Below are positions 30,652-42,311 of a stretch of DNA of 64,000 nucleotides, in pieces. The position numbers and the translations under genes were made by a program. The stretch's first letter is position 1, and each line of letters starts with the position of its first letter. The stretch covers positions 1 through 64,000 of the forward strand of contig NZ_JAGTPK010000011.1 of the NCBI RefSeq assembly GCF_021147775.1. Reading direction: 5' to 3'. The notes under the pieces were generated by a model that saw only the letters and a list, made by a program, of their open reading frames with translations, ran no database searches and had not been told where the DNA came from. The stretch comes from Pseudomonas californiensis. GTDB lineage: Bacteria > Pseudomonadota > Gammaproteobacteria > Pseudomonadales > Pseudomonadaceae.

Positions 30652-33600
30652 GCGTCAGCCTGTCCCAACCGCTCCGGGGACTGGGGCTTGCGGCTCCAGC
30701 GGCGGCCGAGTCGATCAAAATACAGGTAGATCACCGGCGTAGTGAACAAGGTCAGCACCTGGCTCAGCAGCAGCCCGCCAACCATCACCAGCCCCAGCGG
30801 CTGTCGCAATTCCGCGCCAGAGCCGGTTGCCAGCATCAGTGGTATCGCGCCGAACAGCGCCGCCAGCGTGGTCATCAGAATCGGACGGAAACGCAGCAGA
30901 GCCGCCTCATAGATCGCTGTTTCGGGATCGACGCCACGATTGCGCTCAGCGTCCAGCGCAAAGTCGATCATCATGATGGCGTTTTTCTTGACGATACCGA
31001 TCAGCAGAATGATACCGATGATCGCGATCATCCCCAGGTCATTACCGCTGATCAACAGTGCAAGCAAGGCCCCGACCGCTGCAGATGGCAGCGTCGACAG
31101 AATGGTGATCGGGTGAATGTAACTCTCGTAAAGCACACCCAGCACGATGTACATGGTGACCACGGCCGCGAGAATCAGCAGCAGCGTACTCGACAGCGAA
31201 GCCTGAAAAGCTTCGGCCGCGCCCTGGAACTGCGTCTGCACACCGATTGGCATGCCGATGTCCTGCTGCACCTGCTCGATGACTTCGACCGCATTCCCCA
31301 GAGCGACACCGGGCGCCAGATTGAATGACATCATCACCGCAGGGAATTGCCCCAGATGGGCAATGGCCAACTGCGCCTGGCGCTGTTCAACCCGCGCCAG
31401 ACTCGACAGTTTGACCTGCGCACCGTCGGTGGTCTTGACGTGTATCTGCTCCAGCGCCTCCGGCCCCAGCTCGCTGCTCGCTGCCGACTGGAGTACCACA
31501 CGGTACTGGCTGGCCTGGGTATAGATAGTCGAAATCTGCCGCTGACCAAAAGCGTCGTACAGGGCGTCGGTAATATTGGCCACGCTGACCCCTACCCGAC
31601 TGGCCGCGTCACGGTCGATCAGCAGATAGACCTGCAAACCCTTGTCTTGAAGGTCACTGGCTACGTCAGTCAGCTCGGGACGCCTGGCCAGCGCATCGAC
31701 CAGCTTGCCGCTCCACTCGCTGAGCATTTCGGCATCAGGCGATGACATGCTGAACTGGTATTGGGTACGACTGACCCGGTCCTCGATGGTCAGGTCCTGC
31801 ACCGGCTGCATGAACAGGCGAATATCAGAAAGCTTGTCCACTTCAGGCTGCAGTCGATGGATGATCTGCGTGGCCGTCAGGTCGCGCTCGCCATGGGGCT
31901 TGAGGTTGATCAGGAAACGTCCGCTGTTGAGTGTCGCGTTATCCCCGTCAACGCCAATGTAGGAAGAAAGACTTACCACTGCCGGGTCTTTCAAAATGAT
32001 GTCTGCCAACGCTTGCTGACGCTCGCTCATGGCTTTGAACGACACAGACTGCGCCGCTTCGGAAGTGCCCTGAATGACGCCTGTGTCCTGAACCGGAAAG
32101 AACCCTTTTGGCACTGCCATGTACAGCACAACAGTCAGGGCCAGCGTGCCAATCGCGACCAGCAATGTCAGCGGCTGGTGCTTGAGCACCCAGCGCAACC
32201 TGCCTGCATAGACATCGATCAGCCAGTCGAGCCAGGCGCCGCTGGCACGGTAAAAGCGGCTTTGCTCCTCTTCCTTCGGCTCACGTTTGAGCAACCGGGC
32301 ACACATCATTGGCGTCAGGGTCAATGACACAACAAGCGAAATCAGGATCGCCACAGCGAGAGTGATGGCGAACTCACGGAATAGCCGTCCTACAACGTCC
32401 GCCATGAATAACAGTGGGATCAGCACTGCAATCAACGACAGGGTCAGCGAAATCAGCGTGAAACCGATCTGCTTCGCGCCCTTGAGCGCAGCCTGCAGCG
32501 GTGTTTCGCCCTCCTCGATGTGCCGGGATATGTTCTCCAGCATGACGATGGCGTCATCCACCACAAATCCGGTGGCGATGGTCAGGGCCATCAAGGTCAG
32601 GTTGTTGATCGAGAATCCGGCCAGGTACATGACACCGAACGTACCTACCAATGACAAAGGTACCGCAATCGACGGAATGATGGTCGCGCTGACACGACGC
32701 AGGAACAGGAACGTCACCAGTACCACCAGCACGATAGCAATCAACAACTCGTGCTGAACATCAGTTACCGAAGCGCGGATTGTCTGGGTACGGTCTGTGA
32801 GTACTGCCACGTCCAGACCGGCCGGCAGGTTATCGGTGATGCCCGGCAGCATGGCCTTGATGCGGTCGACCACCTCGATCACATTGGCGCCCGGCTGGCG
32901 CTGGATGTTCAGTAATACCGCCTGACTGCGGTTTGCCCAGGCGGCCAGCCGTTCGTTTTCAGCCCCGTCGACAATCTGTGCGACGTCCTTCAGACGCAGC
33001 GGCGCGCCGTCCTTGTAGGCCAGAATCAGGTTGGCATATTCTTCTGGCGACTTGAGCTGGTCGTTGGCGTCGAGCATCGACACCCGGGTCGGGCCGTCAA
33101 AGTTGCCCTTTGGCTGGTTCACGTTTGAAGTGGCCACCAGCGTGCGCACATCAGCAAGGTTGAGGCTGTTGGCGGCCAGCGCCTCTGGGTTGACCTTGAT
33201 CCGCACGGCCTGTCGCTGACCGCCGGCAATGCTGACCAGACCGACGCCGCTGATCTGGGAGATCTTCTGCGCCATGCGCGTATCGACCAGATCGTTCAGC
33301 TTGGGCAGCAACATGGTTTTGGAGGTGATCGCCAGGGTCAGCACCGGCGTATCTGCCGGGTTGACCTTGTTGTAGACCGGCGGCGCGGGCAGATCATTGG
33401 GTAGCAGATTGGTAGCCGCATTGATGGCCGCCTGCACTTCCTGCTCAGCCACATCCATGTTGATTTCAAGACTGAAGCGCAGCGTGATGACCGACGCGCC
33501 GCCCGAACTGGTAGACGCCATCTGAGTCAGGCCGGGCATTTGCCCGAACTGCCGCTCCAGTGGCGCGGTTACTGCGCTGGTCATGACCTGCGGACTGGCG

Positions 33601-33758
33601 CCGGGGTACAGGGTCATCACCCGAATGGTCGGATAATCCACCTGAGGCAAGGCCGAAACCGGCAACAGGCCATACGCGATCAGACCGGCCAACACGATAG
33701 CCAGCATGCTCAGCGTGGTAGCGACCGGGCGCAGGATGAACAGACGCGACATGTTCAT
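30648..33758 (-). CDS. muxB: RND multidrug efflux transporter, MdtB-like subunit
   Basis: The product has 1,036 residues with RND architecture. It starts [20 protein letters not shown] and has the TM4 proton-relay motif [16 protein letters not shown] and the C-terminal domain's [13 protein letters not shown]. It is paired with MuxC in a hetero-trimer, one of the few RND pumps that need two different transporter subunits. Its frame overlaps muxA upstream and muxC downstream by 4 bases each. No lesion is seen. Confidence 0.9.
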   Translation of the reverse strand: MNMSRLFILRPVATTLSMLAIVLAGLIAYGLLPVSALPQVDYPTIRVMTLYPGASPQVMTSAVTAPLERQFGQMPGLTQMASTSSGGASVITLRFSLEINMDVAEQEVQAAINAATNLLPNDLPAPPVYNKVNPADTPVLTLAITSKTMLLPKLNDLVDTRMAQKISQISGVGLVSIAGGQRQAVRIKVNPEALAANSLNLADVRTLVATSNVNQPKGNFDGPTRVSMLDANDQLKSPEEYANLILAYKDGAPLRLKDVAQIVDGAENERLAAWANRSQAVLLNIQRQPGANVIEVVDRIKAMLPGITDNLPAGLDVAVLTDRTQTIRASVTDVQHELLIAIVLVVLVTFLFLRRVSATIIPSIAVPLSLVGTFGVMYLAGFSINNLTLMALTIATGFVVDDAIVMLENISRHIEEGETPLQAALKGAKQIGFTLISLTLSLIAVLIPLLFMADVVGRLFREFAITLAVAILISLVVSLTLTPMMCARLLKREPKEEEQSRFYRASGAWLDWLIDVYAGRLRWVLKHQPLTLLVAIGTLALTVVLYMAVPKGFFPVQDTGVIQGTSEAAQSVSFKAMSERQQALADIILKDPAVVSLSSYIGVDGDNATLNSGRFLINLKPHGERDLTATQIIHRLQPEVDKLSDIRLFMQPVQDLTIEDRVSRTQYQFSMSSPDAEMLSEWSGKLVDALARRPELTDVASDLQDKGLQVYLLIDRDAASRVGVSVANITDALYDAFGQRQISTIYTQASQYRVVLQSAASSELGPEALEQIHVKTTDGAQVKLSSLARVEQRQAQLAIAHLGQFPAVMMSFNLAPGVALGNAVEVIEQVQQDIGMPIGVQTQFQGAAEAFQASLSSTLLLILAAVVTMYIVLGVLYESYIHPITILSTLPSAAVGALLALLISGNDLGMIAIIGIILLIGIVKKNAIMMIDFALDAERNRGVDPETAIYEAALLRFRPILMTTLAALFGAIPLMLATGSGAELRQPLGLVMVGGLLLSQVLTLFTTPVIYLYFDRLGRRWSRKPQSPERLGQADA

Positions 33759-35056
33759 ACGCTTGATTTTTCCACCTTGCTGACTGCCGCCGACTTGTCA
33801 CTGCCGCTGTCCGGCTTGCCCTGCAGTTTTTGCACCGGACCCGCCGGGACGTCCTTGCTGTCGCTGACCACTTCGACTTCGGCACCATCACGCAGACGAT
33901 CGGTACCTTCCAGCACCACGCGCGCACCCGCTGCCAGACCTTCGGTGATCACGGTAGACGTCTCGTTGCTCGGCCCGGTCTTGAGCAGGTTGATCTTGAC
34001 CTTCTTTTCGCCATCGAGCACATAGACGAACGTGCCGTTGGTGCCGAACTGCACCGCCGCAGTGGGTACCAGAACGGCCTGAATCAGCGTGTCGGCACGC
34101 AGACGCACATTGACGAACTGGTTGGGGAACAGCACCTCGTCACGGTTATCGAAACGGGCCTTGAACTTGAGTGTCCCTGTGGCCACGTCAATCTGATTGT
34201 CGAGACTGGCAAGCACACCGGTGGCTTGCAGCCTGGTGTCGCCGCGGTCCCAGGCCTCTACTGGCAGCTTGTCACCCGTGCGATAGCGCGCGACTACTTT
34301 GGACAGGTCTTTTTCAGGCAACGTGAAATTGACCGAAATGGGTTGGGTCTGGGTAATGACGACCAGTGCGGTGGTGTCATTGGCGGCCACCAGGTTGCCG
34401 ACATCCAACTGCTTCAGCCCGACGCGGCCAGCAATCGGTGCGCGGATACGGGTGAAGTCCAGATTGAGCTTTGCCTCGGCCACTGCAGCCTGGTTGGTCT
34501 TGATGGTGCCCTGATACTGATTCACCAGCGACTCGGCGGTATCCAGCGTCTGCTTGGCGATGCTGTCTTCGGCGTACAGGCCACGATAACGATTGACATC
34601 CAGCTGGGCATTCTTGAGCAGGGCCTGATTGGTGGCGAGCGTGCCTTGGGCCTGCTGCAGTGCAACCTGATAGCTGCGCGGGTCGATTTCCGCGAGCAGG
34701 TCACCGGCCTTGACCATCTGGCCTTCCTGGAAATTCAGCTTCACCAGTTCGCCCGCAACCCTGCTGCGTACGTTAATGGTGTTCATCGCCGCAACAGTGC
34801 CCAGTGCCTTGTAGTAAATCGGGAAATCACCCTGGGTCACCGGCGCAACGCGCACGGGAACCGCAGCAGCAGATGCCCCGAACCCCGGACGCCCCATGCC
34901 ATGTCCGGCACTTTTGCCAGCTTGCACGCCGGTGCCGGGCGTGGAGGCAGGCCAGAACCACCAGCACAGGCCGACGATGACCAACAGGATCAATAAACTG
35001 ATCAACCAGCGACGGGAGTTACGGGAGCCAGACGATTGCATGAATAAATCAACCAT
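33755..35056 (-). CDS. muxA: Periplasmic membrane-fusion protein of MuxABC
   Basis: About 433 residues. An uncleaved N-terminal anchor ([21 protein letters not shown]) is followed by a low-complexity Gly/Ala linker, a lipoyl half ([20 protein letters not shown]), a helical hairpin rich in Gln ([18 protein letters not shown]), the second lipoyl half ([20 protein letters not shown]) and beta-barrel domains. It links MuxB/C to OpmB. It is the first gene of the operon. The start is uncertain: 35056 (MVDLF) and 35041 (MQSSG) are both possible, and neither has a convincing ribosome-binding site. Confidence 0.85.
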   Translation of the reverse strand: MVDLFMQSSGSRNSRRWLISLLILLVIVGLCWWFWPASTPGTGVQAGKSAGHGMGRPGFGASAAAVPVRVAPVTQGDFPIYYKALGTVAAMNTINVRSRVAGELVKLNFQEGQMVKAGDLLAEIDPRSYQVALQQAQGTLATNQALLKNAQLDVNRYRGLYAEDSIAKQTLDTAESLVNQYQGTIKTNQAAVAEAKLNLDFTRIRAPIAGRVGLKQLDVGNLVAANDTTALVVITQTQPISVNFTLPEKDLSKVVARYRTGDKLPVEAWDRGDTRLQATGVLASLDNQIDVATGTLKFKARFDNRDEVLFPNQFVNVRLRADTLIQAVLVPTAAVQFGTNGTFVYVLDGEKKVKINLLKTGPSNETSTVITEGLAAGARVVLEGTDRLRDGAEVEVVSDSKDVPAGPVQKLQGKPDSGSDKSAAVSKVEKSSV

Positions 35057-35164
35057 TACAGATGGGGCTTTCTTTGAAGGGCGAACAATAAGCACAGATG
35101 AGCTGCAAGCAAAGCGCCTTTACCAAGCGCTTACTTTTGTTAAACGGTTGAGGCACACATAAAA

Positions 35165-35192
35165 AAACGGCCTGAACGGGTTCAGGCCGTTT
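35165..35192 (-). terminator. Terminator after tpx
   Basis: A 12-bp stem (AAACGGCCTGAA / TTCAGGCCGTTT) with a 4-base loop lies 14 bases past the tpx stop. On the minus strand it is followed by a T-run (complement of 35161-35167). Confidence 0.85.
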
Positions 35193-35205
35193 ATGTTGCA
35201 GAACG

Positions 35206-35706
35206 TTACTTCAGTACAGCCAGTGCAGCGTCATAGTTTGGCTCTTCGGCAATTTCCGATACCAACTCACTGTGCAATACCTTGTCGTTTTCATCCAGCA
35301 CCACGACGGCACGAGCGGTCAGCCCTTTCAGCGGGCCGTCAGCGATCGCCACACCGTAGTTTTCGCTGAAGTCAGCGCTGCGGAAAGTGGACAGGTTCTT
35401 GACGTTCTCCAGACCTTCAGAGCCGCAGAAACGCGCCTGAGCGAACGGTAGGTCAGCGGAGATGCACAACACCACGGCGTTGTTCAGGTCGTTGGCCTGG
35501 GCATTGAACTTGCGAACCGAGGTAGCGCACGTCGGCGTGTCGACACTTGGAAAGATGTTCAGAATTTTGCGCTTGCCAGCGTAGTCAGCCAGGGTTACTT
35601 CGGCCAGACCAGCGCCAACCAATGTGAAGGCGGATGCAGCAGCACCGACGTTAGGTAATTCGCCATTGACTTGAACGGGGCCGCCTTTGAGGGTCACTTG
35701 AGCCAT
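35206..35706 (-). CDS. tpx: Thiol peroxidase, 2-Cys atypical peroxiredoxin
   Basis: The product has 166 residues. The peroxidatic Cys60 lies in [14 protein letters not shown] and the resolving Cys94 in RFCGSEGL, the exact spacing of Tpx. It reduces lipid and organic hydroperoxides using thioredoxin. It is monocistronic with its own terminator. The gap upstream (35707-35797) separates it from a LysR gene on the same strand; no OxyR site could be recognised with confidence. Confidence 0.95.
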   Translation of the reverse strand: MAQVTLKGGPVQVNGELPNVGAAASAFTLVGAGLAEVTLADYAGKRKILNIFPSVDTPTCATSVRKFNAQANDLNNAVVLCISADLPFAQARFCGSEGLENVKNLSTFRSADFSENYGVAIADGPLKGLTARAVVVLDENDKVLHSELVSEIAEEPNYDAALAVLK

Positions 35707-35797
35707 GAAACGAAATCCTTCTTTCAGAGTATGTAAAAGAGTAAGAAGTTAAACACGAAAGTGCGCTGCAACCTATATCGGATAATTCCGAATGTGC

Positions 35798-36715
35798 TCA
35801 GGAAACCAGTCGATCTCTGACTTCAGGCCGCGAACACAACTCGGCCAGCCAATCGACAAACACCCTCACCCGCCGTGACAACTGGCGATGTGGCGGATAA
35901 AGCGCCATCAGCGGCATGGCTGGTGGCCGGTATTCGCGTAACACCTCGACAAGGCTGCCGCTGCGCAACTGCGCGGTGATGTGGTAGCGAGGTGCCTGAA
36001 TCAGGCCGAACCCGGCCTCACAGGCCGCCACGTAGCCTTCGGCACCATTGACCGAAAGCGAGCGGCTCAGACGAGGCTCGTGGACCTGTCCATTGACCAT
36101 GAACTCAAGGCCATAACGTTTATTGGAAGGTGTTGAAAAGTACTCGATCACCTGATGCACTCCAAGCTCTTCGAGCGACAACGGCGTGCCGTACCGGTCC
36201 AGGTATGCCCTGCTGGCACAGGTGATTTGCGTGAGCTGGGCCAGCGGACGCGCCACCAGCGCCTCGTCCAGCGGGCTGCCGGCACGCAACACGCAATCCA
36301 CACCTTCGCGAATCAGATCGACCGGGCGATCACTCATGCCTATTTCCAGATCGATTGATGGGTAACGTTGAGCGAATTCGGGCAACGCCGGCATCACGAT
36401 CATGCAGCCGATGCTCATCGGCAGATCGACACGCAGCAGCCCCTTGGGGCCTGCGTTGCCGGGGGAAAATGCAGCCTCGGTGTCGTCCAGATCAGCCAAC
36501 AGGCTCAGGCAGCGTTGATAGTAGGCGACGCCATCGGGCGTCGCGCTCACCTGCCGAGTCGTTCGTTGCAGCAGTTGTACGCCCAGATGAGCTTCAAGTT
36601 GCTTGATCAGAACAGTGACCGACGCCCGCGGCATCTGCAAGCTTTCGGCGGCGCGGGCAAAACCGCCCAGCTCGACGATTCGAGTAAAGACGCGCATGGC
36701 GTTGAATCGATCCAT
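35798..36715 (-). CDS. LysR-family transcriptional regulator
   Basis: The product has 305 residues. The N-terminal winged HTH begins MDRFNAMRVFTRIVELGGFARAAESL, characteristic of the large DmlR/CrgA-like group of LysR regulators that often act on divergent oxidoreductase or efflux genes; the effector domain follows from about residue 90. ATG 36715 fits the family; a frame extended to 36811 has no support. The target is unknown; the nearest same-strand gene is tpx, 92 bases downstream. Confidence 0.85.
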   Translation of the reverse strand: MDRFNAMRVFTRIVELGGFARAAESLQMPRASVTVLIKQLEAHLGVQLLQRTTRQVSATPDGVAYYQRCLSLLADLDDTEAAFSPGNAGPKGLLRVDLPMSIGCMIVMPALPEFAQRYPSIDLEIGMSDRPVDLIREGVDCVLRAGSPLDEALVARPLAQLTQITCASRAYLDRYGTPLSLEELGVHQVIEYFSTPSNKRYGLEFMVNGQVHEPRLSRSLSVNGAEGYVAACEAGFGLIQAPRYHITAQLRSGSLVEVLREYRPPAMPLMALYPPHRQLSRRVRVFVDWLAELCSRPEVRDRLVS

Positions 36716-36838
36716 GATAGGCGGATGTCCATTGGGTTGGTTCGGGCCACGGTCAGCCGCTGTTTTAACGGTTTCTTGCGGGTCCTGTCGAGGCCTGAGT
36801 CGGTTATGCACATCTGTTGCAGCGCTGCGCGTTACGCG

Positions 36839-39800
36839 TCAGAAGTCCCGTTTGTAAAAGATGTCCAGCGAACTGGCGATTCCGCTGGCGGCTTCCAGGT
36901 ACACACGCTTGCTGAGCAGGTAGCGCAACGCAATGGTGTTGGCAGGTTCGAACACCCCTACCCCATAACGCAGGCTGAGCTTGTCGGTAATCTTGCCACT
37001 GGCGACCACATTGGTCTTGTCTCCGGTGCCGGACGTATCCAGTTCGAAATCCTTGATTCCCAGATTTTCTGCCAGTTTGCCAGTCGTCGTAGAGCTGCCC
37101 GCAACGCCGAGTGCCAGTGCGGCCTGCGCGACCATGTTGTTGTCCTCGCCAGAGTTGCCCAGAGGCCGTCCCATGACCAGATAGGACAAGGCCTGCTCCT
37201 GACTCATGGCCGGCTCGGAAAACACTTCGGTGGTTGGCTGATCGGCGCTGCCAGTCAAGCGGATGCCCGCGATCACGTCATCGGTCTGGCGAATGGCTTC
37301 AATATCCAGATAGGGTTGGTCAACAGGTCCTGCAAACAACAGCCGTGCCTTACGAATGGTCAGCCGTTGTCCGTACGCCCGATAACGGCCGTTATTGAGG
37401 TTGAGCTCGCCACGAGTATCGAGGTTATCGCCGATATGCACACGCCCGACCAGATCGGCCGTAAGCCCGAAGCCGGTGAAGCTGAGTTTCTCCTGGCCGA
37501 CCTCGACGTCGACATCGATGGCAACTGCAAGCGGTGCAGCCCCTTCCTCAGTCTGCTGCCCGACAATGACGGTGTCGCCCGAGAGCTTGACCGTGGAAGG
37601 CGGTAACTCACGCACGGTGATCGTGCCTTTTGGAATCAGGACCTTGCCAGAGACAGCCAGGCGCTCTCCCTTCATGGAGATTTTCAGATCAGGTGCCGCT
37701 TCGACCGCCACATAGGGTTCGACAGTGATGGGCAGACGTGTACCTTTAAGGCTCACATCGACGACCAATGTCTGCCCCCAGGCCACCTGCCCGCCAATCG
37801 AACCCTGCCCGGTAGTGCCGCTTTTCCAGCCACCGTTGATCTGCACGCTTTCGCCAGCAATCACTGCCTGAATCTTCAGGTCGCGCAGTTCCATCGGCAG
37901 TTCAGGCCCGGAAACTTCGCCGTCATCCAGCGTTACGTTGCCGTTGACCAGCGGCGCCAGCAACCCGCCCGACAACCGGCCGCTACCGTTCAAGCGGCCA
38001 TTGAGCTTCTGCACCATTGGTGCAAACGGCCGGGCTACCGAAACATCCAGGCCCGAGAGGGTGAAATCACCCGTCAGCGTCTTGTTTTTTGCCAGCGGGT
38101 CGATTTGCGCGTTCAGCAGCAGGCGCCCAAGTTTTGCACCCTCGAAGTCCAACCGGGAATCGATGCGTTTGGGCGTCAGGGTGCTGGTCAGCTTGAGAGT
38201 CTGATAAGGGAAGTCCAGCCACTGATCCTTGTCACGAACCCGCAATGTCCCACCACTGGCATCCATCGAAATCTGCCCGCTGGGGCCTGCCGCTGGCAGG
38301 TCAAGCTGAACATCGGCGTTCAGCGCACCTTTCCAGGCAAAATCTCTGGGCAACCATTGTGCAAGACTTTCGATCGGGAAGTTCTTGAGCTGATAACGCA
38401 GCCGAGGATCGGGCAGCAGGCGCTGATCGCCTGCACACAGACTCGCCTGCCCAGACACCCAGCAATGCGAACCGACGTTCAGCTTGCCATCGGCCAGACG
38501 CTCGATCCTGGCGGGCTGTTGCAAGCGCCAGCTCTGGCCACCACTCTGCACATCGCCAGTGGCCAAGCGACCGCGCCAGTTACCTTTGTCCTGCCTGCCG
38601 TCAAGGGCCAGCCCCAGCTTGAGCAGCGGGCCTTGCAGGTTTATCTTGAGTTGCTGGGCCTTGAGCGTGCCCTGGCCGTCCACCGACAAGGTGCCCAGCC
38701 GTGTTTCTCCGGTCTCAATGCCTGTGCCTTTCAGGTCAAGTGTCGCGCGCTGTGCGGGGTCAAGCGTTGCGGCGAGGGTTAGGCCCTGCAAGCGATTGTC
38801 CTGCAAAGCCAACTGGCTGCCCTGGAGCGCAAGCTGCCCCTGAGGAGCCTGCGGCGTTCCGGCCAGATCGAGGCGACCCTTGACCTGACCCTGGAGCCGC
38901 GGCCACAACTGGGCAAGACGCGGCAGGTCGAGATCAAGCCGACCCTGAATCCGCTCGTGCAGGCTGCCGGTGCCTTGAATGCGATTGTCGCCCAGCCGAA
39001 TATTCAGGCTATTGAGGTTCCACTGCTGCGCGCGGCCATCAGCCTTGGCCTGCAACACAGCTGGCTGGCCGCGAAGGCGCCCGTTCAGATCCAGGTCGGC
39101 GGTCAGCTCCAACTGCCCGTTCTTCATCTGACCTTTACTGCGCAGCGGTCCGGCCAACGTCCCCGGCAACTCGGCGACCCAGAACGAAGGGTCGAGCGCA
39201 GTCAGATCCAGCGCCGTATCCCATCCAATGCCATCGGCGAACTGCAGGTTCAAATGACCGCCGGCCTTGCCCTGACCTGCGACCATCTCAAGCTGCGGCA
39301 AATAGACGTTTTGCAGATCACCGCTGAAGGGGCTGCCCAAGGTAAACGCACCTGCAGGGCCATCAATGTTTGCATTGAAATGCCCCAGATACTTGCCATC
39401 TGTATAGGAAACCTCGCCTTTGAAGGCGCGCAAAGCGACTTGCGGTTCGGTCTCCAGGGGATAAAGCCGTTGCCAGGGGAAGTCCAGCCAATCGACGCTC
39501 GCGTCAGCAGAAAAGCCGGTTTCCCAGCTGAGTTTGCCGCTGACGGCCAGACGCTGTTTGTCACTGGCATTCAAGTCAAGCGCCGCAATGGTCGCGCCTT
39601 TGGCATCCGCAATTCCCTTCAGGGACAAGGCGATCGGCGCCTTGGCGGCCGGCAGACTGGCGCTACCGTCAATCTGGTATCCGTTCTGAAGATTACCTTC
39701 TGCGGTCAGCAATAACTGGTCGAGCTGCAAGGTATCGGGCAAACCTGCGCTGGGCTTGAAGTGTTCGGACGTCAACTTGAGACGCGCGGGCAGGTGCTCG

Positions 39801-40528
39801 GTCAAGGGTTCCAGCTCACCGGTCAACACGCCCACCAGGTAGCCGCTGCTGTCGGCCTTGAGCTGCAGTGTGTTCAGCAGTTCACCTTTAATGTCGAGAG
39901 CCAGCGACCATGGCTGACCATCCTGAGGCGGTAATTGCAGTTGCCCCGTGACGGCCAACGGCCAGTCGCTCTCGGGCTTCAAAAGCCCCTGAAGATCCAG
40001 AACAAGCGCGTCACGTTGCAGGTGCGCACTGTCGATCTGCAGCCCTTCGGCTGTCCAGTGCGCAGCAAGTTGCAGGTCACGCAGTTGTTCTACGCCACCC
40101 AACTGAATGCTGCCGACCTGCACGTCCTTGAGCTGAATCGATAACGGCAGCTTCAGCACCGGCAAGGTCGTCGGACCCTCACTGGCGGGTTGATTACCAG
40201 GAGGAAAGGTCAACAAGACCTGCCCCGCGTGCAGTTGATCGATGCACAACCTCATGCTGAGCAGACAACCTGGCGACCAGATCAATGCGGGCGACTGGAC
40301 TTCGACGCGGTCTTCGCCCTGCATCCACACCAGACGATCAGCAGACCACTGCCCGCCCAACTGCCCATTGAAGTTCTCCACCGTCAGACCGGGCACCTGC
40401 GCCAGCGCCCATCGGCTGCCGCTCTGCGTACCCACAACCAGAGCAACGCCCGTCACCAGTAGCATGAGGATCACCAGCACGCCCAGCCCCGCGATCTTTG
40501 CGCCACGCTTGATATTCACACGGTTCAC
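36839..40528 (-). CDS. tamB: Translocation and assembly module subunit TamB
   Basis: The product has 1,229 residues. A single N-terminal anchor (GLGVLVILMLLVTGVALVVG) is followed by a long beta-rich periplasmic body and the DUF490 C-terminal domain, which ends IASSLDIFYKRDF as in TamB. GRLNGSGRLSGGLLAPLVNG is a repeat-type motif of AsmA-like bridge proteins. It spans the periplasm with TamA and is implicated in outer-membrane protein assembly and phospholipid transport. Its start overlaps the tamA stop by 4 bases. Confidence 0.95.
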   Translation of the reverse strand: MNRVNIKRGAKIAGLGVLVILMLLVTGVALVVGTQSGSRWALAQVPGLTVENFNGQLGGQWSADRLVWMQGEDRVEVQSPALIWSPGCLLSMRLCIDQLHAGQVLLTFPPGNQPASEGPTTLPVLKLPLSIQLKDVQVGSIQLGGVEQLRDLQLAAHWTAEGLQIDSAHLQRDALVLDLQGLLKPESDWPLAVTGQLQLPPQDGQPWSLALDIKGELLNTLQLKADSSGYLVGVLTGELEPLTEHLPARLKLTSEHFKPSAGLPDTLQLDQLLLTAEGNLQNGYQIDGSASLPAAKAPIALSLKGIADAKGATIAALDLNASDKQRLAVSGKLSWETGFSADASVDWLDFPWQRLYPLETEPQVALRAFKGEVSYTDGKYLGHFNANIDGPAGAFTLGSPFSGDLQNVYLPQLEMVAGQGKAGGHLNLQFADGIGWDTALDLTALDPSFWVAELPGTLAGPLRSKGQMKNGQLELTADLDLNGRLRGQPAVLQAKADGRAQQWNLNSLNIRLGDNRIQGTGSLHERIQGRLDLDLPRLAQLWPRLQGQVKGRLDLAGTPQAPQGQLALQGSQLALQDNRLQGLTLAATLDPAQRATLDLKGTGIETGETRLGTLSVDGQGTLKAQQLKINLQGPLLKLGLALDGRQDKGNWRGRLATGDVQSGGQSWRLQQPARIERLADGKLNVGSHCWVSGQASLCAGDQRLLPDPRLRYQLKNFPIESLAQWLPRDFAWKGALNADVQLDLPAAGPSGQISMDASGGTLRVRDKDQWLDFPYQTLKLTSTLTPKRIDSRLDFEGAKLGRLLLNAQIDPLAKNKTLTGDFTLSGLDVSVARPFAPMVQKLNGRLNGSGRLSGGLLAPLVNGNVTLDDGEVSGPELPMELRDLKIQAVIAGESVQINGGWKSGTTGQGSIGGQVAWGQTLVVDVSLKGTRLPITVEPYVAVEAAPDLKISMKGERLAVSGKVLIPKGTITVRELPPSTVKLSGDTVIVGQQTEEGAAPLAVAIDVDVEVGQEKLSFTGFGLTADLVGRVHIGDNLDTRGELNLNNGRYRAYGQRLTIRKARLLFAGPVDQPYLDIEAIRQTDDVIAGIRLTGSADQPTTEVFSEPAMSQEQALSYLVMGRPLGNSGEDNNMVAQAALALGVAGSSTTTGKLAENLGIKDFELDTSGTGDKTNVVASGKITDKLSLRYGVGVFEPANTIALRYLLSKRVYLEAASGIASSLDIFYKRDF

Positions 40529-42252
40529 AATTCCGGCCCCATGGAGAAATGCAGGCGAATGCCGCCGTCATCGTCCAGCGGGTGCGCGAGATCCAGCCGC
40601 AGCGGCCCCACCGGCGAGACCCAACGGACCCCAAAGCCAACGCCGGTTTTGAGATTGGGAAGGTCAAGGCTGTTGAACGAATTACCCTGGTCGACAAAGG
40701 TCGCCAATCGCCATTTCTCGGCAATCGAATATTGATACTCGACACTCCCCGCGACCATGTACCGTCCGCCGACGCGGTCGCCGTCAGCGTTGGTCGGCGA
40801 GAGCGTCTGGTAGTCGTAACCGCGCACACTTTGATCGCCGCCAGCGAAGAAGCGCAACGACGGCGGAATCGACGTGTAGCTGTTGGTGAAGTTGCCGCCG
40901 AACTGGACACGTCCTAGAAAACGGTGGTTTTGCGCCACGGTCGTGAGGCCCTTGAGCAACACCGTGCCACGCACCAGATTGGCGTCGGACAACATGCCTT
41001 CCTTGGCCACTTGAGCATCAAACTGCAAACGGTAGCCTCTGCTTGGGTCGATACGATTATCGCTGCGCAGGTACGAATAGCTGACGCCGGGCATCAGCAA
41101 GGTGCTCAGACCCGAGTCGTCGCCCAGCCGGTACTCTTCGCGCTGCCACTTGAGCGAGAGAACGCGTTCCCAGCCGCTGGGCAGTTTGCTGTGCCACTCA
41201 GGACCTACGGTCAGCAGCTTGCTGAGGCTGTCGGTGCCGGCTATTTCTTCGTATTGATAACCACCGGCGAAGCGCAAATTGTCGGTCAGCGGCGGATCAA
41301 GCGGCACGTCGTACCACAGGCCGACGTTCTGGCGAGGCGCCGACAGTTCGGATTCAAAGCCATAACTGTGGCCTTCGGCGTTAGCCCAATGGCGCGTCCA
41401 GTTGGCCCTGCCACGCGGGCCGACGTCGGTGGAGTAACCCAGCCCCAGGCCCATCGTGCGAGGCTTGCGGGTTTCCAGTTGCACGGTCACCGGAATCACC
41501 TGGCCCACGGCTGCGGTCGGCGCAGCATCGACACGAACCCCTTCGAAATAACCGCTGGCCTGCATGGCCTGGGTCAGCTCAGCGATCAATTGAGAGTCGT
41601 AAGGGGTATTTTCCTTGAACGGGACCATGCGCTTGAGCAGGTCCTCATCAAAAGGCGAGTCGCCGCTGAACGCAACCTGACCCAGTGTGTAGCGCGGGCC
41701 GCTGTCAAATACCAGCTCGACATCAGCGACCCCGGCTCGCGGATCCACAGCCAGACGCTGCTGAGTGAAATGGCCGCTGAAGAATCCATAGCGGGACGCC
41801 TGATTCTGGATCAAGCGTTTGGCATCTTCGTATTTGCCGTGATTCAACACAGCACCAGGCTTCAGAGCATCACTTTTGGGCACCCTGAATGCCTTCAGCG
41901 ATGCTGCAGGGCCGTCGACCCGTACAGTGACGTTACGCAGACGGATCGGTTCGCCCGCCTGAACAGTGATGACCAGCAGGGGCTCCTGGCCTTCCTGGAT
42001 TTCGCTGTCGACCTGCGCCTGATAATAGCCCAGCGCCTGCGCAGCTTTCTGCGCCTGCTCTTCGGCGCCGATCCTGAACTGCCGCAAGGCCTGGGCATCA
42101 CGCTCACCCGGTTCTCCCACATAGCCCTCAATGTTGGCTTTGAGGTCCGGGTTGGCCGGGGTAACCCTGACGTCAAGGCGCGCAGCGCAAAATGCTGCTG
42201 CGCTCATCGACATCAGGAGCACGCTGCCACTGAATAATCTGAAAAGCTTCAT
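40525..42252 (-). CDS. tamA: Outer-membrane assembly factor TamA (Omp85 family)
   Basis: The product has 575 residues. The signal peptide MKLFRLFSGSVLLMSMSAAAFCAA is followed by three POTRA domains (about 25-270) and a 16-strand barrel. GLGLGYSTDVGPRGRANW starts the barrel, VRGYDYQTLSP is the conserved (V/I)RG-(F/Y) loop, and the C-terminus LHFSMGPEL ends the last strand. ATG 42252 gives the signal peptide directly; a frame from 42315 would bury it. It is the first gene of the tamA-tamB operon. Confidence 0.95.
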   Translation of the reverse strand: MKLFRLFSGSVLLMSMSAAAFCAARLDVRVTPANPDLKANIEGYVGEPGERDAQALRQFRIGAEEQAQKAAQALGYYQAQVDSEIQEGQEPLLVITVQAGEPIRLRNVTVRVDGPAASLKAFRVPKSDALKPGAVLNHGKYEDAKRLIQNQASRYGFFSGHFTQQRLAVDPRAGVADVELVFDSGPRYTLGQVAFSGDSPFDEDLLKRMVPFKENTPYDSQLIAELTQAMQASGYFEGVRVDAAPTAAVGQVIPVTVQLETRKPRTMGLGLGYSTDVGPRGRANWTRHWANAEGHSYGFESELSAPRQNVGLWYDVPLDPPLTDNLRFAGGYQYEEIAGTDSLSKLLTVGPEWHSKLPSGWERVLSLKWQREEYRLGDDSGLSTLLMPGVSYSYLRSDNRIDPSRGYRLQFDAQVAKEGMLSDANLVRGTVLLKGLTTVAQNHRFLGRVQFGGNFTNSYTSIPPSLRFFAGGDQSVRGYDYQTLSPTNADGDRVGGRYMVAGSVEYQYSIAEKWRLATFVDQGNSFNSLDLPNLKTGVGFGVRWVSPVGPLRLDLAHPLDDDGGIRLHFSMGPEL

Positions 42253-42311
42253 GGGCGTGGATGCTAACACGACCCGGGGGTCACGCTGAAAGACACTAAA
42301 ATGACGGTTTT

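Noticed and set aside
40924..42237. 437-codon frame opposite tamA
   Set aside because: Antisense shadow; no ribosome-binding site, and tamA motifs are intact on the other strand.
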